Origin: Kastovskya adunca ATA6-11-RM4 | GTDB taxonomy: Bacteria; Cyanobacteriota; Cyanobacteriia; Cyanobacteriales; Coleofasciculaceae | Reading direction: 5' to 3' | NCBI GenBank assembly: GCA_019359445.1 | Contig: JAHHHJ010000025.1 | Span: 1 to 64,000 of the forward strand | DNA: 64,000 nucleotides | Part shown: one piece after another, positions 47,786 through 57,725 of the stretch | Layout: each line of letters opens with the position of its first letter | Numbering within the stretch: position 1 is the stretch's first letter | Notes under the pieces: model-generated | Seen by the model: only the letters and a program-made list of their open reading frames with translations | Told to the model about the DNA's origin: nothing | Databases searched by the model: none | Made by a program: the position numbers and the translations under genes

Positions 47786-48328
47786 TTAAGTCCACCAGGG
47801 ATCTTCCTGGGTGCGGAAGTCTTGCTCAGTCCAAGGAGTGAAGGCAATATTATCGTCTTCTGTCACCGTGGCGTGCACCAGTGCTAGAGATAGAGGAGCG
47901 GGCCCGCGTACCACTTTACCAGTGCTGTCATACTGAGAACCATGACAAGGACACATGAACTTGTTTTCGCTGTTATTCCAGGGAACAACACAACCTAGGT
48001 GAGTGCAAACCGCGTTGATTCCGTAGTTGGCAATCGATTCATCCTCTTTCACCACAATGTAGGTAGGGTCACCCTTTAAACCTTGAGCGAGAGTGCGATC
48101 GCCAGCATTGTGATTCGCCAAAAAATCGCTGACGACGATGTTGTTGCCTAAAGCATCTTTGGCTGTAACACCACCACCAGCACCACCAGTGGAAGGAGGG
48201 ACGAAATACTTGACAACTGGATAGAGCGCTCCTAATGCAGTGCCCGTAATTGTTCCAAATGTCAAGAGATTCATGAATTGACGACGCCCCATATCGGGAA
48301 CGTCAGCAGAACCGGAAACTTGAGCCAT
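47786..48328 (-). CDS. petC: Cytochrome b6f Rieske iron-sulfur protein
   Basis: 180 aa. It carries electrons from plastoquinol to cytochrome f. The Tat-like N-terminus [20 protein letters not shown] is an uncleaved membrane anchor, followed by a glycine-rich hinge (STGGAGGG, about 46-53). The 2Fe-2S cluster ligands are Cys108 and His110 (CTHLGC) and Cys126 and His129 (CPCHGSQY), with Cys113/Cys128 forming the disulfide. It ends EDPWWT. First gene of the petC-petA pair; the 156-bp gap to petA contains short GGGGAATT repeats. Confidence 0.96.
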   Translation of the reverse strand: MAQVSGSADVPDMGRRQFMNLLTFGTITGTALGALYPVVKYFVPPSTGGAGGGVTAKDALGNNIVVSDFLANHNAGDRTLAQGLKGDPTYIVVKEDESIANYGINAVCTHLGCVVPWNNSENKFMCPCHGSQYDSTGKVVRGPAPLSLALVHATVTEDDNIAFTPWTEQDFRTQEDPWWT

Positions 48329-48568
48329 AACTGAACGCCTGAGGGTATATTTTTTTTAACTACTTGGGAGAAATTCCCAGACTTTTTTAATCCCTGCTTT
48401 TTCAATGTAGAGCGATTTCAATTGTCAGCAGGGATGCCACAAGCCCTTCAGGAGAAGGATTTACAGCTTGCGCTTAGGGTATTATTACATTCTTTTACAC
48501 CGTATCATGAAGTCAAGAAGCGTCACATTTGTAACAAAATGTAAATTTAAATTAAATAAAGAAAGACT

Positions 48569-48877
48569 ATGACGGGACAGGACTTGCGCCAACTCCTGCT
48601 CAATAAGTGGGGCTACTCTTATGACATCCAGATCCGGCGTACTCAGGGTAAAATCTTCCTGCAAGTGATGTGGAAATACTTAGAGCAAGCATCTTTTCCA
48701 CTCTCAGAAGCAGAGTATATAGAGCATCTCAACACAGTCACCAGTTATCTTCATGCTTGGGGCGGAACGTTGCAGGTACAAGACTTTATTGAAAAAACCC
48801 GCGAACGTCCGAGATTGGGTAAAGCGGTAAGCTTTCCTCTAGAACTAGGTGAGCGAGCATCAGAATGGTTGCTTTAG
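48569..48877 (+). CDS. DUF3067 family protein
   Basis: 102 aa. The whole length (MTGQDLRQLLLNKWGYSYDI, LQVMWKYLEQASFPLSEAEY, TSYLHAWGGTLQVQDFI, RPRLGKAVSFPLEL) matches the short family DUF3067, which is conserved in cyanobacteria and plastids. No catalytic motif or membrane helix. Divergent from petC across 240 bp, a neighbour arrangement that suggests but does not prove a link to photosynthesis. Confidence 0.88.
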   Translation: MTGQDLRQLLLNKWGYSYDIQIRRTQGKIFLQVMWKYLEQASFPLSEAEYIEHLNTVTSYLHAWGGTLQVQDFIEKTRERPRLGKAVSFPLELGERASEWLL

Positions 48878-48890
48878 TTATTCGTGATTG

Positions 48891-49229
48891 TTAAAAAATT
48901 CTTTTACCCAAAGGAACATCTCTGTCGGGTTGAAGCAAGGCTATACACTCGCCTTCATCTTCTACTACACCCAAGACAAGAACTTCCGATATAAAATCGG
49001 CAATTTGACGAGGTGGAAAGTTTGTAACCGCCAAAACTAATTGCTCTTTTAGAGCTGATTTTTCGTAGAGGTTAGTAATTTGAGCGCTAGATTTTTTGAT
49101 CCCTAAATTACCAAAATCGATCCAAAGTTTGTAAGCGGGTTTGCGTGCTTTAGGGAAATCTTCGACTTGAATGACTTTGCCAACGCGAATTTCAACCTTC
49201 TCGAAATCACTGAACGTAATTTTTTCCAT
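48891..49229 (-). CDS. csaA: CsaA-like tRNA-binding domain protein
   Basis: 112 aa consisting of one OB-fold tRNA-binding domain (FEKVEIRVGKVIQVEDFPKA, YKLWIDFGNLGIKKSSAQIT, VLAVTNFPPRQIADFISEVL). This is the EMAP-II-like domain also found at the C-terminus of some MetRS proteins; as a free protein it is called CsaA and is proposed to act as a chaperone or tRNA-binding factor. Converges with the DUF3067 gene. No signal peptide. Confidence 0.88.
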   Translation of the reverse strand: MEKITFSDFEKVEIRVGKVIQVEDFPKARKPAYKLWIDFGNLGIKKSSAQITNLYEKSALKEQLVLAVTNFPPRQIADFISEVLVLGVVEDEGECIALLQPDRDVPLGKRIF

Positions 49230-49291
49230 CTTTTAATTACGCCTCTTCGAGCAGATGTTGTTATTTAAGCCTCTTAGGAATTCAACTCAAG

Positions 49292-50068
49292 TTACCGCCC
49301 TACAAGTTTAACCATGCCAATTCCGCCGAAGTAAAGGGCGAGAACGGCACCTGCGAGGAGGCTTTGGGTAAGGGGGTCTGTCGAGGGAGTTAGTACGGCT
49401 CCTACCACTGTTGAACCTAAAACAACGATACGCCAACCTGACAACATTTGCTGAGAAGAGACAACTTCCAAATAGCCTAGTAAAAGCTGAATAATCGGGA
49501 TTTGAAAGGCTAAACCCGTGCTGAACATTAACAGCAAGACAAACTCAAAGTATTTATCAATTGACCACAACTGCTCGACAACATCTGCTCCATAGCTAAT
49601 GAAGAAGTTCAACGCAGCAGGAATTAAGGCGATATAAGCAAATGCTAAGCCAACAAAAAATAGAACCGTTGACCCTAAAACTATAGGGGCAATTAAGCGT
49701 CGTTCGCGGCGTGTGAGTCCGGGTAAAACGAACTGAATAATTTGATAAAGGATAAAAGGGCTAGAAAGGAGTAATCCACTGTATCCAGCAACTTTTAGTG
49801 AAACAAAAAAGTATTCTCCTGGAGCCAGTTGTAGAAATTTTACTCCCTGCGCGGGGACTTCCAGCAACTGAACGATGGGTCTAACAAAGAAAAAACAGCC
49901 AACTATCCCAACGGCTGCCGCAATTAGCGAGTAAAAAAGTCGCTGTCGTAACTCTTCAAGATGGTCGAACAGGGACATTTCGACATCATAGGGCAGCTCA
50001 TCAAAAGACGAGTCTTCCGTTGTGTCTGAGTCAGATTGGCGGGCAGTTTCTACGTCTGAAGGCATCAT
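49292..50068 (-). CDS. tatC: Twin-arginine translocase subunit TatC
   Basis: 258 aa with an acidic N-terminal tail and six membrane helices. The conserved [20 protein letters not shown] stretch before the first helix (about 30-50) contains the glutamate region that recognises twin-arginine signals. Further helices include [20 protein letters not shown] (periplasmic cap) and [20 protein letters not shown]. Two ATGs are in tandem at the start. Clients in this window include PetC and probably the NrtA lipoprotein. TatA is not in the window. Confidence 0.94.
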   Translation of the reverse strand: MMPSDVETARQSDSDTTEDSSFDELPYDVEMSLFDHLEELRQRLFYSLIAAAVGIVGCFFFVRPIVQLLEVPAQGVKFLQLAPGEYFFVSLKVAGYSGLLLSSPFILYQIIQFVLPGLTRRERRLIAPIVLGSTVLFFVGLAFAYIALIPAALNFFISYGADVVEQLWSIDKYFEFVLLLMFSTGLAFQIPIIQLLLGYLEVVSSQQMLSGWRIVVLGSTVVGAVLTPSTDPLTQSLLAGAVLALYFGGIGMVKLVGR

Positions 50069-50225
50069 CAGTTAGAAATTAATGCAGTTCGTTGACTATT
50101 GTATCTGGGTCAACAGGTTAGCGTTGGTATCCTCCCCTGCTCTCCTGCCCTAAACAATCTTAAATGTGAAAAACCTACAGCTATGAGGGGGAAAGAATCC
50201 CCCATGACAGCAGAAAAAAGGGAAA

Positions 50226-52424
50226 TTAAGGCAAAAGGACAGTGGACTTGCGACTTGTATACTGAGAAACGATTTGAGCAACTTCAGGGTTGTAGAGCCG
50301 CAGATAATTCCAGTAGTTGGAAAATACGGATTCTACATATCCCTTGGTTTCGGGAAAGGGAATGGCTTCGATAAACGTGTCTGGGTCACTTAAGCCGTAT
50401 TTGGTTACCCACTTAGAAACATTACCTGGCCCAGCATTGTAGCTAGCCACGGCTAGCAGAGAGTTGTTGTTGTACTCTTGGTGGGTAAAGTCTAGATACC
50501 AGGTACCCATCTTGACGTTATCGTTGGGGTTTTTTAGGTTGTATTGCTGGAGTTGAATTTTTTCAGCAATCCAACTTCCTGTTCCCGGCATTACCTGCAT
50601 CAGACCCGTGGCACCCGCAATTGAGCCAATTTCTGGCTCAAAGCGCGATTCTTGGCGGATCAGTGCTGTAACGAGTAAGGGATTGAGTTGCCGTTGAGCA
50701 GACCAATTAACAATTGGCTCTAAGAAGGGGAAAGGAAACAAAGCGTGCCAGTAAGCAGGGTCTTGGCGGAGAGCCAGCCATTGCGATCGCTCTTCGGGAG
50801 TTTCTCGCTGGTTCAGATTCCAAACTTTGTCAATTCCAATCAGATGTTTCCCAACCGCTAGTTGCATTAGCCCATCGGTAAACTGCTCATCAACCGTTGG
50901 CTCTTTCAGGTTTGTAAATTCCGCCTGCCAAAGCCTCCAGGCATCCTGGTCTTGTCCGAGTTGATAGAGTTCTTTGAGGGAGGCGGAACCAGCGCGAGGA
51001 AGCGATCGCACTGGCGGGCGAATCACCTGAGGCTCTAGCTGCCGTACTGTAGTAAAGTCACCAACATTCCACCCCAAAAAGGCAGCGGAACGCCAAGCAT
51101 AGTAGGACTCTGGGTAATGGGTAAGCACATGCTCAAACATTTCCCGTGCTTCCTGTTGACGACCCAGCTGATTTGCCCATCTCCCTGCCCAAAATGCGGC
51201 TTCGGGAGCCAAATCACTTTCTGGGCTTTGCTTGGCAATTGGGGCTGCCCATTGCCATGCGGCTTGCCAATCTCCTGTTGCGGCTAGTCGCTGTGCCGCT
51301 TTCCAACGATAATTAGCGGCGGCATTAGAACTGGCGTACTGAGTCAACACGGATTGACGGGCTTGAGTCGCAGATTTTGAACTCCCTAAAGCTTCCAAAA
51401 TATCAGCTTTAGCTAGCAAAGCTTCCGGGGCTTCCTCAGGAAAATTGCTAATTGCCTGATCAAGATAGACGATCGCTTCATTGGACTTTGAGAGGCTCGC
51501 AAGGCGTCTCAATGCCAATCCGCTTTCTTTCGCCGTTGGAAACGTTTTAATCAGATGTTGGTAAGCGACTTTGGCGCTTGTGCGTTGATCTCCAAGGTGA
51601 CGCCCCCGCCCAGCCCGGTAGATATTTTTGGGAGTTGGGGGGGCTTTGGCATAGGCATCCCCGGCTTTGCCATATTCCCGCGTTTCCCAGTAGCCAAAGG
51701 CAACGGCTTCCCAAGCTTCTGGGGTTAGTCCTGCGCCATGCTGAGAGACTAAGCGATCGCGAACACCGCCCATGCCCTTGGTAAGGGGGTCGTGTTTTGC
51801 CAGGAGGAGGAGCAATTGCGACTGCTGAGGATTTTCCTTTAAACGTTGGCGAACAATCTCGTGGGTACGGGGATGACTGGGAAATTGGGCGATCGCCTGA
51901 TTCCAGTATTCCGGATTCGACTTACCCAAAACATACAGTGCTTCTGCTGCTACAGGTTGGTCGGAATAGTTCTTTAGCAGCTCTTTCCAGGCACTCTGCG
52001 CCTTGGCGCTATCACCCATCACTTCGTAGGCTTGAGCGCGTTTCATGGCTATGTGAGGGGCAAGCACGGGGTAATCGGACTCCAGCCCTTCCAGCCATAC
52101 GAGCGCTTTTTCCCCTTGCTGTTGTCGAATTAAATCTGTTGCTAAAAGATAACGGGCGCGGGCGCGGTCTAAAGATTTATCTACTGAGGCAATTTCTGCA
52201 AGGCGTGCCGCCCGTTGCTGAGGTGGCAGCGATACCAGGGGCAGCACTGCCGATGGTGGTGCTATTTCTGTGGGTTGCAGTGGAGTGGCGGTTTGTTCGT
52301 TACCCGTCCAGCGGTCTAGTAGCCCTGTCATCTTCAGTGTTAACAGTGAAGAGCCAAGTAGCGCGCAGACCAATACTCCTGTTCCTACTGCCACAGGAAT
52401 TTTGTTTGTTCGTCCTTTTAGCAT
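50226..52424 (-). CDS. slt: Soluble lytic murein transglycosylase
   Basis: 732 aa from ATG 52424 (MLKGRTNKIPVAVGTG); the frame is open 16 codons more. A membrane anchor or uncleaved signal lies at about 8-35. A long superhelical domain with TPR-like repeats (about 80-540) precedes the C-terminal SLT catalytic domain. There ALIRQESRFEPE supplies the catalytic glutamate (about Glu592), followed by GATGLMQVMPGTGSWIAE and VASYNAGPGNVSKWV. It cleaves peptidoglycan glycan strands to 1,6-anhydro products in the periplasm. Divergent from pepA. Confidence 0.92.
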   Translation of the reverse strand: MLKGRTNKIPVAVGTGVLVCALLGSSLLTLKMTGLLDRWTGNEQTATPLQPTEIAPPSAVLPLVSLPPQQRAARLAEIASVDKSLDRARARYLLATDLIRQQQGEKALVWLEGLESDYPVLAPHIAMKRAQAYEVMGDSAKAQSAWKELLKNYSDQPVAAEALYVLGKSNPEYWNQAIAQFPSHPRTHEIVRQRLKENPQQSQLLLLLAKHDPLTKGMGGVRDRLVSQHGAGLTPEAWEAVAFGYWETREYGKAGDAYAKAPPTPKNIYRAGRGRHLGDQRTSAKVAYQHLIKTFPTAKESGLALRRLASLSKSNEAIVYLDQAISNFPEEAPEALLAKADILEALGSSKSATQARQSVLTQYASSNAAANYRWKAAQRLAATGDWQAAWQWAAPIAKQSPESDLAPEAAFWAGRWANQLGRQQEAREMFEHVLTHYPESYYAWRSAAFLGWNVGDFTTVRQLEPQVIRPPVRSLPRAGSASLKELYQLGQDQDAWRLWQAEFTNLKEPTVDEQFTDGLMQLAVGKHLIGIDKVWNLNQRETPEERSQWLALRQDPAYWHALFPFPFLEPIVNWSAQRQLNPLLVTALIRQESRFEPEIGSIAGATGLMQVMPGTGSWIAEKIQLQQYNLKNPNDNVKMGTWYLDFTHQEYNNNSLLAVASYNAGPGNVSKWVTKYGLSDPDTFIEAIPFPETKGYVESVFSNYWNYLRLYNPEVAQIVSQYTSRKSTVLLP

Positions 52425-52592
52425 TAATCCGAACTCGCAAGTCTCTGTGTAGATTCCCTGAGACTTTAGCATTTTTGCGCTGGTGTGAGGGGTTTGTTCT
52501 TAATTTTTTCCAGACTTAGGACTAACGGCACTGCCCTTAGAGTTTTGAGCAATACTGGTTTACAGGTAGTTAAAGAATAATGAAGATTAGGA

Positions 52593-54068
52593 ATGGAAAT
52601 TCGAGCGACTGAGACACCAATTTTAGAGTGGAGTGGAGATGCCCTCGCGATTGGATTATTTGAAAATGCCGTTGAGTTGAACGGTGATTTGCCAGCCTTA
52701 GATGAAAAGCTGGCAGGTACCCTAAAAGAATTAATTGGCGAAACAGAATTTGATGGCAAATCCGGCAGCAGTGCCGTGACGCGGGTGGGGGCAAATAGCC
52801 CGATTCGTAAAATCATCTTGGTGGGACTGGGTCAGTCTGACGCCTTGACGTTGGATAGTCTGCGAAATATTGCCGCCGCGATCGCTAGGATCGCGAAAAA
52901 AGAACGCGTTAAAACGTTGGGTATTAGTTTAGCGATCGCGGCGAACGATCCGGCTCTCACAGCTCAGGCAATTACCGAAGGAATCCTGCTTGCCCTGCAC
53001 CAGGACAATCGCTTTAAGTCAGAACCAGAAGAGAAAGCGGCGAAACTCGAACGCCTTGATTTAATTGGGCTGGGGAGTCAAGACAGCGCAATTACCCGTG
53101 CTAAACAGATTGGCGATGGCGTGATTCTGGCACGGGAATTAGTCTCTGCCCCACCCAACTCCCTCACCCCAATGAAAATGGCAGAAACTGCTGAGGCGAT
53201 CGCCTCAGAACACGGTTTAGCGCTAGAAATTCTCGAACAGGAAGACTGTGAAAAGCTAGGAATGGGTGCGTTTTTAGCTGTTGCCCAAGCCTCGGATCTA
53301 CCCCCCAAATTTATCCACCTCACCTACAAACCGGAGGGGACTCCCCGCCGCAAGTTAGCCATTATTGGCAAAGGTTTAACCTTTGACTCTGGCGGCTTGA
53401 ATATCAAAGGCGCAGGTAGCGGTATCGAGACGATGAAGATGGATATGGGTGGCGGTGCTGCCACCTTAGGCGCAGCCAAGGCAATTGGGCAATTGAAACC
53501 CGATGTCGAGGTTCACTTCATCAGCGCTGCCACCGAGAACATGATTAGCGGCAAGGCAATGCGCCCCGGCGACATTCTCACCGCTTCTAACGGCAAGACT
53601 ATTGAAGTCAATAACACCGATGCTGAAGGACGCCTGACACTAGCCGATGCGCTAGTATTTGCTGAAAAACTGGGAGTGGACGCGATCGTCGATCTAGCAA
53701 CCCTCACAGGAGCTTGTATCGTTGCCTTAGGGAATGATATCGCCGGGCTGTGGTCAACCGATGAGGCTCTAGCTGCTCAACTCAAAACCGCCGCTGAAGA
53801 GGCTGGCGAAAAATTCTGGCAACTGCCAATGGAAGAGAAGTACTTCGAGGGATTGAAGTCCCCGATTGCGGATATGAAGAATACCGGCCCCCGTGCTGGC
53901 GGTTCGATCACGGCTGCCCTCTTCCTGAAGCAGTTTGTTCAAGAAACACCTTGGGCACACCTAGATATTGCAGGCCCAGTTTGGGCAGACAAAGAAAGCG
54001 GCTGCAACAATGCCGGAGCCACCGGCTTTGGAGTTCGTACTCTCGTTAACTGGGTAACTGCCAGTTAG
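52593..54068 (+). CDS. pepA: Leucyl aminopeptidase (M17)
   Basis: 491 aa. The C-terminal catalytic domain holds the M17 signature [14 protein letters not shown] and the metal and catalytic residues in [20 protein letters not shown] and [17 protein letters not shown]. The N-terminal macro-like domain is typical. A cytoplasmic hexameric zinc/manganese enzyme that removes N-terminal residues and helps peptide turnover. Full length. It is followed by a low-complexity tract and a convergent gene. Confidence 0.95.
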   Translation: MEIRATETPILEWSGDALAIGLFENAVELNGDLPALDEKLAGTLKELIGETEFDGKSGSSAVTRVGANSPIRKIILVGLGQSDALTLDSLRNIAAAIARIAKKERVKTLGISLAIAANDPALTAQAITEGILLALHQDNRFKSEPEEKAAKLERLDLIGLGSQDSAITRAKQIGDGVILARELVSAPPNSLTPMKMAETAEAIASEHGLALEILEQEDCEKLGMGAFLAVAQASDLPPKFIHLTYKPEGTPRRKLAIIGKGLTFDSGGLNIKGAGSGIETMKMDMGGGAATLGAAKAIGQLKPDVEVHFISAATENMISGKAMRPGDILTASNGKTIEVNNTDAEGRLTLADALVFAEKLGVDAIVDLATLTGACIVALGNDIAGLWSTDEALAAQLKTAAEEAGEKFWQLPMEEKYFEGLKSPIADMKNTGPRAGGSITAALFLKQFVQETPWAHLDIAGPVWADKESGCNNAGATGFGVRTLVNWVTAS

Positions 54069-54208
54069 GAGGAGCAGGGGGGTGGGGGTGCAGGGGGCAG
54101 GGGAGCAGAGGAGCAGGGGAGAACCTCTTACCTCTTACCTTTCATACTTCATACTTCATACTTTCTCCCCGACTCAGGACTCACCGACTCAGGACTCAGG
54201 ACTCCCTT
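54066..54208. repeat. Low-complexity tandem repeats
   Basis: G-rich GGAGCAGGGG units (54068-54122), CATACTT units (54140-54163) and GACTCAGGACTCA units (54172-54205) fill the gap between pepA and the LOG-family gene. They are the same three repeat types as at 33483-33720. Confidence 0.85.
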
Positions 54209-54212
54209 TACC

Positions 54213-55280
54213 CTACTTCTTCTCTGGGTGGGCAGCTTCTGGCGCGGTTGCCGCCATTTCGTTGATGGTGGCAATCAGTTCATACAATCGCCCTAAGTCT
54301 CGTTGATTGAAGTACAGTACTAAGCGCGGTAATTCTGCGGTTTCATCTTTGGCTTCTTTGGGCAGTGCCTGACTTTTTTCGATTTTCCCTTTCACCAAAA
54401 TGTCGCTAAATTCGACGTTGAGTTGCTCAACTTGTTCGTCGGACAGTTGTGACTTCAGCCGCATGACAAAGAGATCGCCAACATAGCGACTGGAGTGATA
54501 GACCCGGTAGAAGCTGTTAATCGCTTCGTAGGCGACATCTAGATTGTCGGTAATGGTGTAGAGGTTAGGGTCGCTAGGGCTAATCAAGCCGCCAGCGATT
54601 AAATTTTTGCGAATGTAAGCATCCCAATCTTGCCAGTAGGTACCTCCAGGACGGTCGATTAAAACGACTGGGATTGGGCCAGAGCGACCTGTTTGGCATA
54701 GGGTTAGGCACTCGAAGGTTTCATCCTGGGTACCAAAGCCACCGGGAAAAAGCGCGATCGCATCGCTTTCTCTGAGGAAAAATAGCTTCCGGGTAAAGAA
54801 GTATTTGAAGTCGATGAGCTTGGGATCGTCTTCAATAAAGGGATTGGCACCCTGCTCAAAGGGCAAGCGGATATTCAAACCAAAAGATTTTTCTGCACCC
54901 GCGCCTTCATTTCCCGCTTGCATGATGCCACCCCCCGCACCTGTCATCACCATGAAACCTTGCTGGCTCACGTAACGCGCAAAATCGGCAGCTAAACGGT
55001 ATTCTGGGCTTTCGGTGGTAATGCGGGCTGAACCAAAAATTGTGACTTTGCGGGTATGCCTGTAGGGGTGAAAAACTTGAAAACCCCGCTCCATATCTTC
55101 TAAGGAAGTGGTTAAGATTTTCCAGTCCAGACGCTCTATATCTTCCCCAGCTAGCCGGATCAGCACTGCCAATGCCCTTTGAATCCATTTACCATGTTCC
55201 AAAGTTGGCAACTGGTTAATCAGTGCAGTCAAGTCTTTTTCAACGGATTCATTGGTAGAGGAAGGCTGAGAAATATTCAT
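54213..55280 (-). CDS. LOG-family protein (TIGR00730-like)
   Basis: 355 aa. The Rossmann-like domain has VTIFGSARITTESPEY, MTGAGGGIMQAGNEGA and the LOG motif PGGFGTQDETFE. The family cleaves nucleoside 5'-monophosphates at the glycosidic bond, including cytokinin ribotides; older annotation as lysine decarboxylase is incorrect. This member has an added N-terminal region of about 80 residues and a helical C-terminal tail ending in Glu/Lys. The physiological substrate is unknown. Confidence 0.87.
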   Translation of the reverse strand: MNISQPSSTNESVEKDLTALINQLPTLEHGKWIQRALAVLIRLAGEDIERLDWKILTTSLEDMERGFQVFHPYRHTRKVTIFGSARITTESPEYRLAADFARYVSQQGFMVMTGAGGGIMQAGNEGAGAEKSFGLNIRLPFEQGANPFIEDDPKLIDFKYFFTRKLFFLRESDAIALFPGGFGTQDETFECLTLCQTGRSGPIPVVLIDRPGGTYWQDWDAYIRKNLIAGGLISPSDPNLYTITDNLDVAYEAINSFYRVYHSSRYVGDLFVMRLKSQLSDEQVEQLNVEFSDILVKGKIEKSQALPKEAKDETAELPRLVLYFNQRDLGRLYELIATINEMAATAPEAAHPEKK

Positions 55281-55609
55281 AAAAGAGCGATCGCTGACGG
55301 CATTCTATTCTATCGAGAACCATACCCCCCCGGTGACCATTTGTAGCCTTTGAGACATTTTTGCGTTTCTATCCAGTAGCGATCGCCACAAAAAAGCGCC
55401 TAAGCACGACCATGCTTAGGCGCTCTTCTTTTTAGTACAAATCAGGGCAACATTAATCAGGCGGCGCTAACTAATGCAACTAGCGAACAGATGTCCAGGC
55501 TTTCCCATATGTACGCTACAACTTGCATCGACTTTTGCAAGTTATCTAATCGGTATCAGCGTACACAGCGCACGCCGTTTTTATCCAAACTACTTTTTAG
55601 GGCTGAAAG
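55281..55609. other. Intergenic region with trxA terminator
   Basis: 329 bp between trxA and the LOG-family gene, both leftward. It contains the trxA terminator and the upstream region of the LOG gene. Short frames at 55474-55692 overlap trxA and look non-coding. Confidence 0.55.
55396..55423 (-). terminator. Terminator after trxA
   Basis: An 11-bp perfect stem GCGCCTAAGCA/TGCTTAGGCGC with a 6-nt loop has T-runs on both sides (six T leftward). It lies about 190 bp past trxA and fits leftward termination. Confidence 0.75.
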
Positions 55610-55933
55610 TTATAAATACTTTTCAAGGGTATTTGCCAAGGTGGTTTTGGGAACCGCACCCACTACCATATCAACCCGTTGACCGCCTTTAAAAATCATT
55701 AAAGTCGGAATACTGCGGATGCCATATTGGCTAGCCACGTTGGGGTTTTCGTCGGTGTTGAGTTTGACAACTTTCACCTGACCGTCATACTGTTGGGCGA
55801 TTTCATCTACAACTGGTGCTACCATCCGGCAGGGACCACACCAGGGAGCCCAAAAGTCAACTAGGACGGGAATCTCACTTTCAAGTACGTCTTGTTTAAA
55901 ACTGGAATCTGTAACTTGTACGGCTGCTGACAT
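55610..55933 (-). CDS. trxA: Thioredoxin (m-type)
   Basis: 107 aa. The active site is WCGPC with Cys32 and Cys35 ([15 protein letters not shown]). The cis-proline segment [15 protein letters not shown] follows. Length and sequence match the m-type thioredoxin (TrxA) that is reduced by ferredoxin-thioredoxin reductase in cyanobacteria. It lies downstream of the Yfr1 gene, the usual cyanobacterial neighbourhood. Confidence 0.95.
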   Translation of the reverse strand: MSAAVQVTDSSFKQDVLESEIPVLVDFWAPWCGPCRMVAPVVDEIAQQYDGQVKVVKLNTDENPNVASQYGIRSIPTLMIFKGGQRVDMVVGAVPKTTLANTLEKYL

Positions 55934-56085
55934 GCCTGGAAATCCTTGGATGTATTATTTCTAAGTTAATTACACGCAATTTTACCATAGTGAAAACAGA
56001 CGTTCTCGACCGCAAAACCTATACATTTAGACATAAATTTCCCGTTTTCGGTTGTAGGTTCGGCGTTGCCCCTGCAAAACTTAAG

Positions 56086-56161
56086 AAAACAAAAGGAACC
56101 GCCCGAACATAGTCCGGGCGGAGTGTGGTGTGAGGAGTGAACCACAATTTTCATTGTGGCT
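56086..56161 (-). ncRNA. yfr1: Yfr1 small regulatory RNA
   Basis: On the minus strand a small hairpin (CCACAAT-GAAA-ATTGTGG, 56159-56142) is followed by the unpaired ACTCCTCACACCACACT (56138-56122). This contains ACTCCTCACAC, the invariant Yfr1 core. A terminator hairpin CCGCCCG/CGGGCGG (56121-56099) and the T-rich tail TTCCTTTTGTTTT follow. Yfr1 is known to lie between guaB and trxA in many cyanobacteria, exactly as here, and to pair with mRNAs of outer-membrane porins through the unpaired core (from memory). The ends are estimated. Confidence 0.88.
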
Positions 56162-56167
56162 TTCTCT

Positions 56168-56173
56168 ATTGTA
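56168..56173 (-). promoter_or_regulatory. -10 element of Yfr1
   Basis: TACAAT on the minus strand lies 7 bp before the inferred Yfr1 start, a standard sigma-70 position. No strong -35 box is obvious. Confidence 0.55.
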
Positions 56174-56379
56174 GGCGACAGCTTTAAGTTTTCGAGGGTT
56201 CCTAGGGGCTGTCAGGATAATTTTTTTAACGACCGCAAATTTATACCCAAGGATTAGTGCGAAAACTGTCAGAGGGAGAACTGGGGAGTGGATAAAAGTA
56301 ACAATTTTCTCCTATCAATGGCGATCGCCACTTCCACTTGCCCCTCCAGATTTACCTTAGTCAAGGGCAACAAGTTGGG

Positions 56380-57543
56380 CTACTTACCCATACCTAACTG
56401 CTGGGCTTTTTGGTAAACCTTACCCTCTGTTAGCAAAGAAGGCGCAATCACCACTTCCACTTGCTGCATTTCTTTGAGATTTTTCGCCCCCAAAGTGCCC
56501 ATGCTGGTTTTCAGAGCGCCCAAGAGGTTGTGGGTACCATCATCCAATCCTGCCGGGCCCCGGAGAATTTGCTCACAGGTGCCAGTGGTGCCGACACGAA
56601 TCCGCGTCCCCCTTGGCAGTACAGGACTAGGGGTTGCCATGCCCCAGTGATAACCCCGCCCAGGAGCTTCTGCTGCTCTGGCAAAGGGAGAACCAATCAT
56701 CACCCCATCGGCACCGCAGGCAATGCACTTACAGATGTCACCACCCGTAATCAAGCCGCCATCAGCGATCACCGGGACATAGTTACCTGTTTCGCGGTGA
56801 TAGTCATCGCGAGCCGCCGCACAATCCGCGATCGCTGTCGCTTGAGGGACGCCTACACCCAAGACTCCACGGGAGGTACAAGCCGCACCGGGGCCAATCC
56901 CCACCAACACGGCGGCAGCTCCCGCCTTCATCAAGTTGAGGCTAACTTCGTAGGTGACGCAGTTCCCCAACACCACGGGCATTGGCATGTCTTGACAAAA
57001 CTGTGCCAAATCCAGAGGCGTCACTGACTCTGGTGAGAGGTGTGCCGTAGAGACAACCGTTCCCTGCACAAAGAATATGTCGGCACCCGCCGAGGCAACA
57101 GCTTCACCAAATCGACTCGCTCCAACCGGAGTAGCACTGACTGCCGCAATGCCACCTCGATCTTTGATTTGGCGTATCTGCTTTTCGATCAACTCCGGCT
57201 TGATCGGCTCGGCATACAGCTCCTGCATCAAAGCGACGAATTCTGAAGTGCCTACAGAAGCAATACGGTCTAAAATCGGTTCTGGGTCAGCATAGCGGGT
57301 TTGGATGCCTTCTAAGTTCAAGACACCCATTGCCCCTAACTCAGACAACAAAACCGCCATCCGGATATCGACTACCCCATCCATGGCACTAGCAATGATC
57401 GGAATTTCCCGCTCAATACCACCAATGCGCCAGCGAGTATCCGCCAAACTGGGGTCTAGTGTCCTGGTTCCTGGACACAGGGCAATTTCATCGATTCCGT
57501 AAGCTCTGCGAGCTGTTTTACCTCGCCCAATTTGAATATCCAC
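56380..57543 (-). CDS. guaB3: GuaB3-type IMP dehydrogenase
   Basis: 387 aa from GTG 57543 ([20 protein letters not shown]), the start that fits the family; a TTG at 57585 would add 14 residues. TIM-barrel of the IMPDH/GMP reductase family without CBS domains. The loop cysteine is Cys222 in [35 protein letters not shown] and [20 protein letters not shown] bind nucleotide and phosphate. From memory, cyanobacterial GuaB3 is a distinct lineage reported to act as an IMP dehydrogenase, the committed step to GMP. Yfr1 and trxA follow. Confidence 0.9.
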   Translation of the reverse strand: MDIQIGRGKTARRAYGIDEIALCPGTRTLDPSLADTRWRIGGIEREIPIIASAMDGVVDIRMAVLLSELGAMGVLNLEGIQTRYADPEPILDRIASVGTSEFVALMQELYAEPIKPELIEKQIRQIKDRGGIAAVSATPVGASRFGEAVASAGADIFFVQGTVVSTAHLSPESVTPLDLAQFCQDMPMPVVLGNCVTYEVSLNLMKAGAAAVLVGIGPGAACTSRGVLGVGVPQATAIADCAAARDDYHRETGNYVPVIADGGLITGGDICKCIACGADGVMIGSPFARAAEAPGRGYHWGMATPSPVLPRGTRIRVGTTGTCEQILRGPAGLDDGTHNLLGALKTSMGTLGAKNLKEMQQVEVVIAPSLLTEGKVYQKAQQLGMGK

Positions 57544-57680
57544 GCTTGTACCCGTTCCCAACACTGTTTTGTGATAGCGTATCAAATCGGAGCGAACATC
57601 GGATTAAGAGCCAATCCGAAAATTGGATTTGGGGAATTATTAGCCCATCCTTCAGGGCAGATAAATGTAGATTTAGTTTG

Positions 57681-57707
57681 TAGAGACGTTCCGGCGGAAC
57701 GTCTCTA
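57681..57707. repeat. TAGAGACGTTCC hairpin repeat, copy 2
   Basis: A perfect 12-bp inverted repeat with a 3-nt loop lies between guaB3 and the flotillin gene. It closely matches the hairpin at 13285-13313. It may terminate the flotillin transcript leftward, though no clear T-run follows. Confidence 0.75.
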
Positions 57708-57725
57708 ATTAATGTTGAATCGTCT

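Noticed and set aside
51797-52519. 240-codon plus-strand frame opposite the slt gene
   Set aside because: Antisense to a well-supported gene, with low-quality composition and no domain.
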